A DNA stretch of 9,466 nt, from assembly GCA_041612005.1 (NCBI GenBank), contig JBFILW010000103.1, positions 1-9,466 of the forward strand. The letters are read 5' to 3'. The first letter of the stretch is position 1, and each line of letters begins with the position of its first letter. Position numbers and translations under genes: made by a program. Below, in pieces: positions 1-6,731 of the stretch. The stretch is from JBFILW01 sp041612005 (GTDB lineage: Bacteria > Gemmatimonadota > Gemmatimonadetes > Palauibacterales > Palauibacteraceae). The notes below the pieces were generated by a model that saw only the letters and a list, made by a program, of their open reading frames with translations, did no database searches and had not been told where the DNA came from.

Positions 1-135
1 GATCTGCGGCTCTTCCTCGCTCGGCATCGTGGCGACGCTGTACAGCCCGATGCCGAGCGCCCCCGCTAGGATGAGCGGCGTCAGCTTTGAGGTCAGAAAC
101 GCGTCGGCCAGACGTCCGGCGACTCCGGTTTTCAC
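1..135 (-). CDS. RND efflux transporter permease, N-terminal fragment (runs off the left edge)
   Basis: Only the first 45 codons are inside the window. They give a short amphipathic start (VKTGVAGRLADAF), the segment SKLTPLILAGALGIGLYSV, which is the first inner-membrane helix, and then MPSEEEPQI. This closely matches the (T)PREEEPQI signature that follows TM1 in many RND pumps of the AcrB/CzcA superfamily. Such pumps sit in the inner membrane and use the proton gradient to drive substrates out through a fusion protein and a TolC channel; both partner genes lie directly upstream. I chose the GTG at 135 because the GGGAGG upstream is about 7 bases away. An in-frame GTG at 141 would overlap the previous stop but would abut that ribosome site. 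Family assignment is solid. The substrate class (metal, drug or solvent) cannot be told from this fragment. Confidence 0.85.
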   Translation of the reverse strand, partial: MKTGVAGRLADAFLTSKLTPLILAGALGIGLYSVATMPSEEEPQI

Positions 136-137
136 GG

Positions 138-1184
138 TCACCCTCCCGCCGGTGTCCAGTCCGTGGTGGTGACGGCCGAGACCGGCTGGCCGTCAAGCAG
201 CTCCGGACCCGGGCTCCGAACCACGGCCTCGTCCGCACGCAGCCCGGTCAACACCTCGACAGCGTCCAGTCGCTGCTCACCCAGTCGAATCCAGCGCAGG
301 CGGAGCGAGTCGGACTCGAGTGTGAAAACTCCCCGCAGCTGGCCGCGATGTACCACGGCGTCGGCGGGGATCCACACCATAGGGTCGCCCGGAAGCGGGA
401 ACTCCATCCGTACGAGTGTGCCCGGAAGGGGCAGGAGGGCCGGTGCCGTATCCGGGAATCGGGCCTCGACCCGGAAGCGCTGGCTTCCCACCTCGAGGGC
501 GGGGACGACCTTCGTGATGGTGACGGTCGATCGCAATCCACCATCGGGCGATACGACCTCTACCACATCTCCCGGTTTGATCTCGCCGCTGAGTTGTGCC
601 GGAAGATCCGCCTCGATCTCCAACCCTTGCAGGCTGGAGAGCCGGAGCAGCGGCGTCCCGGGTGCGGCCAGGTCGCCGGGATCGACCATTCGAGCCACCA
701 CCACCCCCGCGAACGGCGCACGCAGAATAACGTAGCGCCGCTGAGCTTCGGCCTCGGCGACCGCCGCTTCCGCCTGTTGCACGCCTCGCGTCGCCTCGTC
801 GAGCTCCTGGCCCGTTGCGGCGCCATCCCGCTCCAGCGAGACGATTCGCTGGTAGTACTGACGCGCCAGCGTCGCCGACGCCTCGGCGCTCGCGACCCGG
901 GCCTCCACATCCGCGCCATCCAGCCGAACCAGGGGCGTGCCCGTCGGCACGACGCTCCCCACATCGACCGGTACGGCGCCCACGCTGCCCGCCGTCCTGG
1001 TGGACACGACGGCCGATCGCTCGGACACGACCGTAGCCGGGTAGCTGCCGATCGCCGGGCCTTCCGCTGAGGCCGACACCTCGACTTCGACCGGCGCGAG
1101 CGCGATATGGTCCTGCTCCGCATCCCCGCAGGCCGCCACCGCGAAGGCAGCGACTCCCATCGATATGCTGAAGGCTCTCCTCAT
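138..1184 (-). CDS. RND efflux membrane-fusion (periplasmic adaptor) lipoprotein, HlyD/AcrA type
   Basis: This 348-residue adaptor should bridge the inner-membrane RND pump and the outer-membrane channel in the periplasm. A lipoprotein signal is visible: MRR, a hydrophobic stretch, then the lipobox VAAC with the lipidated cysteine at residue 19. Next come the first half of a lipoyl-like domain (around residues 60-95, with AGSVGAVPVDVGSVVPTGTPL), a short alpha-helical hairpin rich in Ala, Glu and Gln (about 95-150), the second lipoyl half (RAPFAGVVVARMVDPGDLAAPGTPL, about 153-180), and beta-barrel and membrane-proximal regions to the C-terminus. The hairpin is short, as in CusB/MexA-like adaptors that meet TolC proteins tip to tip. 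The ATG overlaps the preceding tolC-like stop by one base (TGATG) and has AGGAG upstream, so translation is probably coupled. The RND gene starts two bases after its stop. Confidence 0.93.
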   Translation of the reverse strand: MRRAFSISMGVAAFAVAACGDAEQDHIALAPVEVEVSASAEGPAIGSYPATVVSERSAVVSTRTAGSVGAVPVDVGSVVPTGTPLVRLDGADVEARVASAEASATLARQYYQRIVSLERDGAATGQELDEATRGVQQAEAAVAEAEAQRRYVILRAPFAGVVVARMVDPGDLAAPGTPLLRLSSLQGLEIEADLPAQLSGEIKPGDVVEVVSPDGGLRSTVTITKVVPALEVGSQRFRVEARFPDTAPALLPLPGTLVRMEFPLPGDPMVWIPADAVVHRGQLRGVFTLESDSLRLRWIRLGEQRLDAVEVLTGLRADEAVVRSPGPELLDGQPVSAVTTTDWTPAGG

Positions 1185-2545
1185 CAGGAGCTCTCCTGGT
1201 GTGATCGTGATCTCGCGAAGCGAAGGAATGCTACGGTTCGGTCGTATTCGAGCAACGCATCGATCGCTTGGCTTTTGGTTGCCACGGCCTGCGCTTCGGC
1301 GAGAAGAACATCGGAGGGAGTAGCGAGACCCTCTTCAAATCGACGCTGCATCAGCTGGCGCGCCCGTTCTGCGGCACGCAGGGAGGCGCGAGTGGCTTCG
1401 AGCGCCTGAGCGGCACTGCTCACTCCCCGCTCTGCGCGGTCGATCTCCGCCCTCGCTTCGCGAAGCGCCTGCTGGAAACGCGTCTCGGCGATTGTCTCAG
1501 CAGCGCTGGCCGCCTGTTGGCGTGCGCGACGTCCGAACCCATCAAACAGCGTCCAGCGCAGTGCGATGCCTGCTGTCCAGTTGTTGGCCTCGAATTCCGC
1601 AAACCGGGCGCTGTGGGTCCTGAATCCGGCGAAAGCACCAAGTGACGGCAGATACGAGAGCGACGCTCCTCTACGCTCCTCCCTCGCCGCCGAGGCTTGC
1701 TCGGCAAGGGCAATGAGATCCGCCCGATCGGCTGGATCCGACTCGCGTGACGCGGGCAGGGGTACCGCCTCCAGCACGTCGGCCGGGACTGGGAGCTCGG
1801 AAGCGGCCCAGCCGAGGTGCAATGCAAGCCGCTGCCGGGCGTCCACCGAGCGACGCTCGGCGTCGATGCGTCGCGCTCGCGCCGACTCCAGCTGCGCCTC
1901 GGCCTGCAACACGTCCGCCTGGGTGAGGAGGCCCTCCGCGCTGCGGCGAGCGAAACGATCGCGCACCGAGCGCGCCGCGGTTTCGGCGGCGACGGCCGCG
2001 TCCAACTGGGCGGCGCTTCCCTGTGCCCCGTAGTAGAGGATCTCCGTCCGCAGAATGGTCGCCTCTCTGCTTCGCTCGGTCGACCACGACGCGGCCCCGG
2101 CCCGATGCCGAGCGGCACTCCGTGTTGCCCACCGAGTCGGGTCGACCACGTCCCAGCGCACCTCCAGACCGGTGCTCCAATCGTTGATCGGAGCCGGATC
2201 GTTGAGCTCACCGAGGGAAAAATCGGAGTCGGAGAACGTGCCCTGCCGCAGCTTGGTGCCGAACACGAAGACGGGATCGTTGGAGCGTGTGTAGCCGGCA
2301 TCCACGGCCAGCGAGGGCCACAGCGGCGAGGCTGCTCCACGCGCCTCGGCATCAGCGATCTCCTGGTTGGCGCGTGCGACCCGGAGTGTGGCGTTGCCAC
2401 TCAAGGCCTCATCGATCGCTTCTCTCATCGTGATCAGCCGTCCCGGATTCTCCTGGGCCACCGCCGCGGTCGGGAGCGCGAGCGACAGGACGACCCCCCA
2501 CAGGAGTCCCCACGGCGACCGGACGACGACCCGGTTAGCGATCAC
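1184..2545 (-). CDS. TolC-family outer-membrane efflux protein
   Basis: This is the outer-membrane channel of the tripartite pump. The protein has two OEP-type repeats, each a long Ala/Glu/Arg-rich helical hairpin. The first begins at LITMREAIDEALSGNATL, the usual opening of TolC proteins, and the second ends near a FEEGLATPSDVLLAEAQ motif, typical of the second repeat. I chose the GTG at 2545 (453 residues). It begins just inside the repressor's last codons (11-base overlap) and gives a compact signal peptide: a basic start, the hydrophobic LLWGVVLSLAL, then a likely cut at AVA|Q. In-frame ATGs at 2584 and 2614 would add 13 or 23 residues, run deep into arsR and make the signal peptide unusually long. 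None of the starts has a strong ribosome site, so the exact N-terminus is uncertain. It is co-transcribed with arsR upstream and the fusion protein downstream. Confidence 0.9.
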   Translation of the reverse strand: MIANRVVVRSPWGLLWGVVLSLALPTAAVAQENPGRLITMREAIDEALSGNATLRVARANQEIADAEARGAASPLWPSLAVDAGYTRSNDPVFVFGTKLRQGTFSDSDFSLGELNDPAPINDWSTGLEVRWDVVDPTRWATRSAARHRAGAASWSTERSREATILRTEILYYGAQGSAAQLDAAVAAETAARSVRDRFARRSAEGLLTQADVLQAEAQLESARARRIDAERRSVDARQRLALHLGWAASELPVPADVLEAVPLPASRESDPADRADLIALAEQASAAREERRGASLSYLPSLGAFAGFRTHSARFAEFEANNWTAGIALRWTLFDGFGRRARQQAASAAETIAETRFQQALREARAEIDRAERGVSSAAQALEATRASLRAAERARQLMQRRFEEGLATPSDVLLAEAQAVATKSQAIDALLEYDRTVAFLRFARSRSHQESS

Positions 2546-2837
2546 AGCGCCGCAGACACTCGATGACTTGTGGTACTTTCTCATCGGCAATCCCGTAGTG
2601 GACGTTGACGCCATCGCGCCGGCTGGTGAGGATCCCGCGGTCCCGCATCAGGGTGAGGTGCTGAGACGCGACAGCCTGTTCGAGGTCCAGCGCCCCGCAG
2701 ATCGCGCCGACGTTCAACTCGCCCTTCTCATCCAGCAGTTCGATGATGCGGAGCCGCACCGGATGGCCGATGCACTTCAAGACTCGCGCGGCGTCCTGGA
2801 TGATGTCGAGACTCAGATTCGCTCTACTGCGCGCCAA
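2535..2837 (-). CDS. ArsR-family winged-helix transcriptional repressor
   Basis: This 100-residue single-domain regulator has the ArsR fold. It has a helical N-terminus (ARVLKCIGHPVRLRIIELL, residues 17-35), a recognition helix DLEQAVASQHLTLMRDRG (about 51-68), and a beta wing ILTSRRDGVNVHYGI (69-83). Members are dimers that block their own promoter until a metal, sulfide, oxidant or other ligand binds. Aligned by eye with E. coli ArsR (ELCVCDLC), only the last of the three arsenic-binding cysteines is present, as Cys47; the other two positions are Asn42 and Gly44. Cys22, Cys94 and Cys98 are the remaining cysteines. The sensing chemistry is therefore open: thiol-based, a different metal site, or a non-metal ligand. 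The start is TTG, supported by a strong AGGAGGAGG four bases upstream. As the first gene of the operon it probably autoregulates the pump. Confidence 0.93.
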   Translation of the reverse strand: MARSRANLSLDIIQDAARVLKCIGHPVRLRIIELLDEKGELNVGAICGALDLEQAVASQHLTLMRDRGILTSRRDGVNVHYGIADEKVPQVIECLRRCDR

Positions 2838-2841
2838 AAAA

Positions 2842-2850
2842 CCTCCTCCT
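2842..2850 (-). promoter_or_regulatory. Strong ribosome binding site for the TTG-started arsR-like gene
   Basis: On the minus strand AGGAGGAGG lies four bases before a TTG codon. It fixes the unusual start codon of the repressor and predicts efficient initiation despite TTG. Confidence 0.75.
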
Positions 2851-2883
2851 TCGGTCTCTCACGGATCTCCCACAGACACCTCG

Positions 2884-2903
2884 TATAATCATTAATAATA
2901 ATA
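2884..2903. promoter_or_regulatory. Candidate operator for the ArsR-like repressor (imperfect AT-rich palindrome)
   Basis: The 20 bases centred between 2893 and 2894 form an inverted repeat in which 8 of 10 pairs match (TATAATCATT / AATAATAATA). It lies at the predicted transcription start of the repressor operon, just downstream of the -10, which suits a roadblock or polymerase-exclusion site. ArsR-family operators are commonly AT-rich imperfect palindromes of about this size. The region is almost pure A and T, so part of the symmetry is expected by chance. The same bases also contain a perfect TATAAT (2884-2889) on the plus strand, but no matching -35 is visible upstream of it. Confidence 0.4.
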
Positions 2904-2932
2904 TATATATAATAAACTATGTATCATGTCAA
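2904..2932 (-). promoter_or_regulatory. Sigma-70 type promoter of the arsR-tolC-MFP-RND operon
   Basis: On the minus strand a perfect -35 hexamer TTGACA (2932-2927) is followed by exactly 17 bases and TATATA (2909-2904) as the -10. Transcription would start near 2897, leaving a leader of about 60 bases before the TTG start of the repressor gene. The spacing and -35 match are as good as the housekeeping consensus allows. The -10 lies in an alternating AT run, so a register shift by one or two bases is possible. Confidence 0.65.
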
Positions 2933-3031
2933 TCCTCTTTCCAATGGAACCCGGGATTACAATTTCGGCCTATCGCCCGAGGACCTATGTTGCTGGAGCG
3001 CAACCGATCACGACCCAGTCCCGCCTTGGAT

Positions 3032-3040
3032 GGAGGAGGA
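3032..3040 (+). promoter_or_regulatory. Ribosome binding site that sets the VOC protein start
   Basis: GGAGGAGGA ends two bases before the ATG at 3043, with the GGAGG core about 6 bases from the start. It argues against the upstream in-frame ATG at 2926, whose extra 39 residues lie in the AT-rich control region and resemble no domain. Confidence 0.7.
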
Positions 3041-3042
3041 TC

Positions 3043-3816
3043 ATGCCGAACATAGCCCGCGGTCGATTCGTCTGGCATGAGCTGATGGCTGCTGATACGG
3101 AGGCGGCCAAGCCGTTCTACGCCGCGCTCACCGGTTGGGGGGCAGCCCCGATGCCGGAGGCCACGATGCCCTATGAGCTGTGGATGAACGGAGAGTCACC
3201 CGTCGGCGGCCTCATGACCCTGCCGCCAGAAGCGGCGGCAGCCGGGGCGCCGCCCCACTGGATGCCATACGTCGCGACGCCGGACGTCTTCGCGACGGCA
3301 GAGCAGGCGACCGAGCTCGGTGCCACCGTGCTCGCCGGTCCCGAGAACGCCCCTGGCATCGGTGGCTGGGTCGTGATCCAGGATCCGCAAGGCGCCGTAT
3401 TTGCCGCCTACACCCCCGAACAGGACATGGGGCCGTACCGGGAGGCGCACTTGGGCGAGTTCTCCTGGCACGAGCTCATGACGTCCGACTGGCAGGCCGC
3501 CTGGGACTTCTACAGTGCGCTGTTCGGGTGGCAGAAGACCGAGGCGATGGATATGGGCGAGATGGGCACCTACCAGATGTACGGCCAAGGCGACGCAACT
3601 TACGGCGGCATGTACAACAAACCGGCCGAGGTCCCGGCGCCGCCCCACTGGCTCCTCTACATCACGGTGGACGATGTGGAGAAGCGAGCCGAAGACGTGA
3701 AGGCGAACGGCGGTCAGATCGTCAACGGGCCGATGGAAGTTCCGGGAGGCGACAAGGTCGTCATGTGTATGGATCCACAGGGAGCAGCCTTCGCGTTGCA
3801 TTCCAAGGCTTCGTAG
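3043..3816 (+). CDS. Two-domain VOC (glyoxalase/bleomycin-resistance fold) family protein
   Basis: This 257-residue protein consists of two tandem VOC domains. Each half opens with the same motif: FVWHELMAADTEAAKPFY (His12, Glu13) and FSWHELMTSDWQAAWDFY (His143, Glu144). Each half ends with DPQGA-xFA (Asp114 and Asp244). The fold uses paired beta-alpha-beta-beta-beta modules to make a pocket, often with a bound metal. Relatives of this kind (COG3324-like) are annotated as putative lyases or dioxygenase-like hydrolases, and few have a known reaction, so I do not assign one. There is no signal peptide, so it is probably cytoplasmic. It is transcribed away from the efflux operon across the AT-rich island and may share its control, though it has no clear promoter of its own. 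A GC-rich hairpin follows 50 bases after the stop. Confidence 0.88.
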   Translation: MPNIARGRFVWHELMAADTEAAKPFYAALTGWGAAPMPEATMPYELWMNGESPVGGLMTLPPEAAAAGAPPHWMPYVATPDVFATAEQATELGATVLAGPENAPGIGGWVVIQDPQGAVFAAYTPEQDMGPYREAHLGEFSWHELMTSDWQAAWDFYSALFGWQKTEAMDMGEMGTYQMYGQGDATYGGMYNKPAEVPAPPHWLLYITVDDVEKRAEDVKANGGQIVNGPMEVPGGDKVVMCMDPQGAAFALHSKAS

Positions 3817-3865
3817 ACGCGACAGAGGGGCGGAGAGCCGCCACCGCACCGCCGGACTCAAGGAC

Positions 3866-3898
3866 GACCGGCCCCAAATTTTCCAACCGGGGCCGGTC
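3866..3898 (+). terminator. GC-rich hairpin downstream of the VOC gene, probable terminator
   Basis: GACCGGCCCC (3866-3875) and GGGGCCGGTC (3889-3898) pair perfectly over 10 bases around a 13-base AT-rich loop. No T-run follows, so it may be a pausing or 3'-end-protecting hairpin rather than a classic intrinsic terminator. It separates the VOC gene from the next operon. From here to 3974 I see no convincing promoter for the AI-2E gene. Confidence 0.55.
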
Positions 3899-3974
3899 AC
3901 GCCATCATGTGCCTGCGTTTCGCGTAGTCCGTGCCGTTCAGGTAGCGCCCAACCTGTAGCCGGAGATCCAGACG

Positions 3975-5108
3975 ATGGCCGAATTCGCCTCACCTCAGGA
4001 ACGCTTCCAAAAGACATTCCTCATCCTCCTCGTCATCCTCATCTCGCTCGTCTTCCTGACGATGATCTGGCGTTTCTTGATCTCCGTGCTGCTGGCGGCC
4101 GTGTTCAGTGCGCTGGCCGGCCCGCTATACCGTCGACTCCGCCGTCGCTTCAAGGACAAGGCGGTACCGGCTGCCGTCGCCACGATCCTCATCGTCCTTC
4201 TGGTGATCGTCGTGCCGCTCATCGGGTTTTTCGGAATCGTCGCGTCCGAGGCCATCCAGGTCAGCTCGAACGTGTCTCCGTGGATCGAGCGTCAGGTGAG
4301 CCAGCCGGACGAGCTCGACAAGCTGCTGCAGCGCATTCCGCTTCTTGACAGGCTCCAACCGTATCAGGACCAAATCACCGCCAGAGTCGGCCAGCTGGCC
4401 GGAACCCTGGGTACTTTCATCGTGAACAGCGTGGCGCAAATGACGCGGGGCACGGTGAACTTCCTGCTGCAGCTCTTCATCATGCTGTACGCGATGTTCT
4501 TTTTCCTGATTGGCGGCCGACAGATACTGGACCGAATCCTCTACTACATGCCGCTCTCGCCGAAGGACGAGACCCTCCTGGTCGAGCGTTTCGTCTCCGT
4601 GACCCGCGCGACGATCAAAGGGACGCTCGTGATCGGGATCGTACAGGGAGGGCTTGCCGGGCTCGCGTTCTGGGTGGCCGGCATCCAGTCACCCGCCTTC
4701 TGGGGAACGGTCATGGCCGTCCTCTCGATCATACCTGGAATCGGGACAGGCCTGGTTTGGGTCCCCGCGGTGATCTACCTGTTTGCGATTGGCCGGGGCG
4801 GGGCAGCGATCGGACTGTTCCTCTGGTGCGCGGTCGTTGTGGGTCTGGCGGACAACTTCCTGCGGCCCTGGTTGGTCGGCCGGGACACGAAGATGTCCGA
4901 CCTGCTCGTGCTCCTGAGCACACTCGGCGGGCTATTCATGTTCGGGGCGGTCGGCATCATCATTGGGCCCATCATTGCCGCTCTTTTCGTCACCGTGTGG
5001 GACATCTATGGAGAAGCGTTCAAGAATTTCCTGCCACCCGTGACGCCGATTGCGATACCAGTCCCGCCGCCTCCTCCGGAGGAGGCGCCCCCCGAGACCG
5101 GGAGTTGA
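3975..5108 (+). CDS. AI-2E family (TqsA/PerM-like) integral membrane transporter
   Basis: This 377-residue inner-membrane protein has the AI-2E family pattern: closely spaced N-terminal helices (about residues 14-48 and 64-92), a polar periplasmic segment (about 95-145), then several C-terminal helices. The latter include a long helix FLLQLFIMLYAMFFFLIGG, the conserved IPGIGTGLVWVPAVIYL loop, DNFLRPWLVG, and a final GAVGIIIGPIIAALF. The family name comes from autoinducer-2 export by E. coli TqsA; other members are sodium/proton antiporters or have no known substrate, so a signalling role should not be assumed. The last 25 residues are proline-rich (PVPPPPPEEAPPE), an atypical cytoplasmic tail. 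The ATG has GGAGA 8 bases upstream. It heads a run of four genes, and the next gene starts three bases after its stop. Confidence 0.92.
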   Translation: MAEFASPQERFQKTFLILLVILISLVFLTMIWRFLISVLLAAVFSALAGPLYRRLRRRFKDKAVPAAVATILIVLLVIVVPLIGFFGIVASEAIQVSSNVSPWIERQVSQPDELDKLLQRIPLLDRLQPYQDQITARVGQLAGTLGTFIVNSVAQMTRGTVNFLLQLFIMLYAMFFFLIGGRQILDRILYYMPLSPKDETLLVERFVSVTRATIKGTLVIGIVQGGLAGLAFWVAGIQSPAFWGTVMAVLSIIPGIGTGLVWVPAVIYLFAIGRGGAAIGLFLWCAVVVGLADNFLRPWLVGRDTKMSDLLVLLSTLGGLFMFGAVGIIIGPIIAALFVTVWDIYGEAFKNFLPPVTPIAIPVPPPPPEEAPPETGS

Positions 5109-5111
5109 CCA

Positions 5112-5798
5112 ATGTCCGTTCGGTTCGACAACAATTTGCCGAAGTTCTTCCGTGACCTGTCGAAGAACAACAACAAAGACTGGTTCACCACCAACAAGGA
5201 TCGCTTCGAGCGCGAGGTGCAGACTCCGATGCTAGAGTTCGTCACCGCGATGCAGCCGCGCCTCGGCAAGATCTCGAAACACATTCAGGCCGTGCCAAAG
5301 AAGTCCGGTGGGTCGCTGAGCCGCATTTACCGGGATACGCGTTTCTCCAAGGACAAGAAGCCGTACAACACGTACATGGCGATGCGATTCTTCCACGAAA
5401 CGGGCCCGAAAGAGTCGGCGCCCCGTTTCTACATCCACGTGGACGGCGACCGCGCCGGAATCGCGGCAGGCTGCTGGCATCCGGATTCAGCAGCGCTGAC
5501 CGGCATCCGGACGGCGATCATCGAAGACCCCGGCGCCTGGACTCGCGCCAGAGACGACAAGAAGCAGGCCGCGGCCTGGGACGGCCTGAGCGGAGACAGC
5601 CTCAAGCGACCGCCGCGCGGCTTCGACCCCGAGCATCCGCACATCGAGGACATCAAGCGAAAAGACTTCATCCTCTACTCGCCTCTGACCCTGAAAGAGT
5701 TCACGGCGCCCGATTTCATCGATCGGGCCGAGGTCATGTTCAAGGCGGCACGGCCCCTGATGCGCTTCGTCGCCGGCGCACTCGATGTTGCATACTGA
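5112..5798 (+). CDS. DUF2461 domain-containing protein (TIGR02453 type), function unknown
   Basis: This 228-residue soluble protein carries the recognisable DUF2461 signatures: FFRDLSKNNNKDWF at residues 12-25, and the strongly conserved RIYRDTRFSKDKKPY at 71-85. These are followed by HVDGDRAGIAAGCWHPDS, matching the family's core region, and a C-terminal DPEHPHIEDIKRKDF segment. Length is normal for the family (about 210-230). No signal peptide or membrane helix is visible. The family occurs widely in bacteria and some fungi with no established reaction, so I do not propose one. GGGAG sits 7 bases before the ATG, and only three bases separate it from the transporter stop, so it is surely in the same transcript as the upstream permease. 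The aldo/keto reductase follows after 28 bases. Confidence 0.9.
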   Translation: MSVRFDNNLPKFFRDLSKNNNKDWFTTNKDRFEREVQTPMLEFVTAMQPRLGKISKHIQAVPKKSGGSLSRIYRDTRFSKDKKPYNTYMAMRFFHETGPKESAPRFYIHVDGDRAGIAAGCWHPDSAALTGIRTAIIEDPGAWTRARDDKKQAAAWDGLSGDSLKRPPRGFDPEHPHIEDIKRKDFILYSPLTLKEFTAPDFIDRAEVMFKAARPLMRFVAGALDVAY

Positions 5799-5826
5799 TC
5801 CAAGGACCGGGGAAGAGGAGACACGA

Positions 5827-6702
5827 ATGAAAGGGCGGCGACTGGGAGAGAACGGTCCCGACGTGTCCGTTATCGGGCTGGGCGGGATGCCCCTCTCGAT
5901 CCAGGGCCGCCCTGACGAGGAGCAAGCGATTCGCGTCATCCATGCGGCGCTCGACTCGGGCATGACACTCATCGATACGGCGGACGTCTACTGCCTCGAT
6001 CACGACGACATCGGACACAACGAACGACTGATCGCCAAAGCGCTGGCTGCCTGGCCTGGTGACTCGGACCGGATTGTCGTCGCCACGAAGGGTGGTCTCG
6101 AGAGGCCGGACGGAAATTGGACGCGGAACGGCCGGCCCGAACATCTGCGAGCCGCCGCCGATGCGTCGCTGACCGCGCTCAGCGTGGAGAGGATTGACCT
6201 GTACCAGCTCCACGCGCCGGACCCCGATGTCCCGTTCGAGGACAGCGTCGGCGCCATCGCGGAGCTCCGTGAGGCGGGAAAGATCGACAGGGTCGGGCTC
6301 TCGAACGTGTCTGTGGCGCAGATTCGTGCGGCCGAAGGGATCGTTCCCGTCGCGAGCGTACAGAACCGACTCAGCCCCTTCTTCCGCGAGGCAGTGGACG
6401 GTGGCGTCGTTGAATACTGCGGCGAGAACGGCATCGCGTTCATCGCCTACAGCCCGGTCGGCGGCGGCCGGCTCAACAAGAAACTGCCGGACCACCCGGC
6501 GGCCACCGCGGTCGCACACCGCCACCGGGTCTCGGCGCATAACGCCGTGCTTGCCTGGGTTTTGGCCCAGGGGCCGAGCGTGTTCATAATTCCGGGCGCA
6601 CGCAGCGTGGAGCACGTTCTCGACTCGGCCAAGGTGGCGGACATCATGCTCAGCGCGGACGATTTGCTCGAGATCGACACCGCCGAGTTCTCGACGGCCT
6701 AG
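5827..6702 (+). CDS. Aldo/keto reductase family NAD(P)H-dependent oxidoreductase
   Basis: This 291-residue cytoplasmic (alpha/beta)8-barrel enzyme should reduce an aldehyde or ketone with NADPH. The full catalytic tetrad is visible: Asp50 and Tyr55 (DTADVY), Lys88 (ATKGG) and His129 (YQLHAPDP). Other family marks are the opening GLGGMPLS, VGLSN, QNRLSP, YSPVGGG and the cofactor-binding IIPGARSVEHVLDS (Arg259, Ser260), where the basic and Ser residues usually contact the NADPH 2'-phosphate. The barrel is slightly short, as in the bacterial Tas/GPR-like groups. Start chosen: the ATG at 5827 with GAGGAG upstream; a start at 5785 would overlap the previous gene and add 14 non-conserved residues. 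The substrate is unknown. Its place between DUF2461 and an ion channel gives no clear pathway, although aldehyde or oxidative stress clean-up is plausible. Confidence 0.93.
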   Translation: MKGRRLGENGPDVSVIGLGGMPLSIQGRPDEEQAIRVIHAALDSGMTLIDTADVYCLDHDDIGHNERLIAKALAAWPGDSDRIVVATKGGLERPDGNWTRNGRPEHLRAAADASLTALSVERIDLYQLHAPDPDVPFEDSVGAIAELREAGKIDRVGLSNVSVAQIRAAEGIVPVASVQNRLSPFFREAVDGGVVEYCGENGIAFIAYSPVGGGRLNKKLPDHPAATAVAHRHRVSAHNAVLAWVLAQGPSVFIIPGARSVEHVLDSAKVADIMLSADDLLEIDTAEFSTA

Positions 6703-6731
6703 TGGGTCCGGCAGCGAAAGAACGAGGGCCG

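Noticed and set aside
87..1070. Long plus-strand open frame of 327 codons opposite the membrane-fusion gene
   Set aside because: It is antisense to a clear adaptor protein, its product is a low-complexity Arg/His/Pro-rich sequence with no domain, and long antisense frames are expected in GC-rich DNA.
1817..2566. Plus-strand open frame of 249 codons opposite the TolC-like gene
   Set aside because: Composition is typical of a GC-rich antisense shadow; the minus-strand frame carries a recognisable TolC protein.
2884..2920. AT-rich stretch as a replication origin or DNA-unwinding element
   Set aside because: No DnaA-box cluster or replication gene is nearby, and the stretch is explained by promoter and operator elements.
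2926..3042. Upstream ATG extension of the VOC protein
   Set aside because: The extra 39 residues resemble no domain, start within the AT-rich control region and have no ribosome site; the ATG at 3043 has an excellent one.
3180..4017. Long frames on both strands overlapping the VOC gene
   Set aside because: They are Arg-rich shadows without domains; the VOC frame shows duplicated motifs and a strong ribosome site.
3975..5108. Reading the AI-2E permease as evidence for quorum sensing
   Set aside because: The family name is historical; no luxS or lsr gene is present, and many members have other or unknown substrates.
5740..6615. Minus-strand open frame of 291 codons opposite the aldo/keto reductase
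   Set aside because: The reductase frame has the full catalytic tetrad; the antisense product has no recognisable motif.
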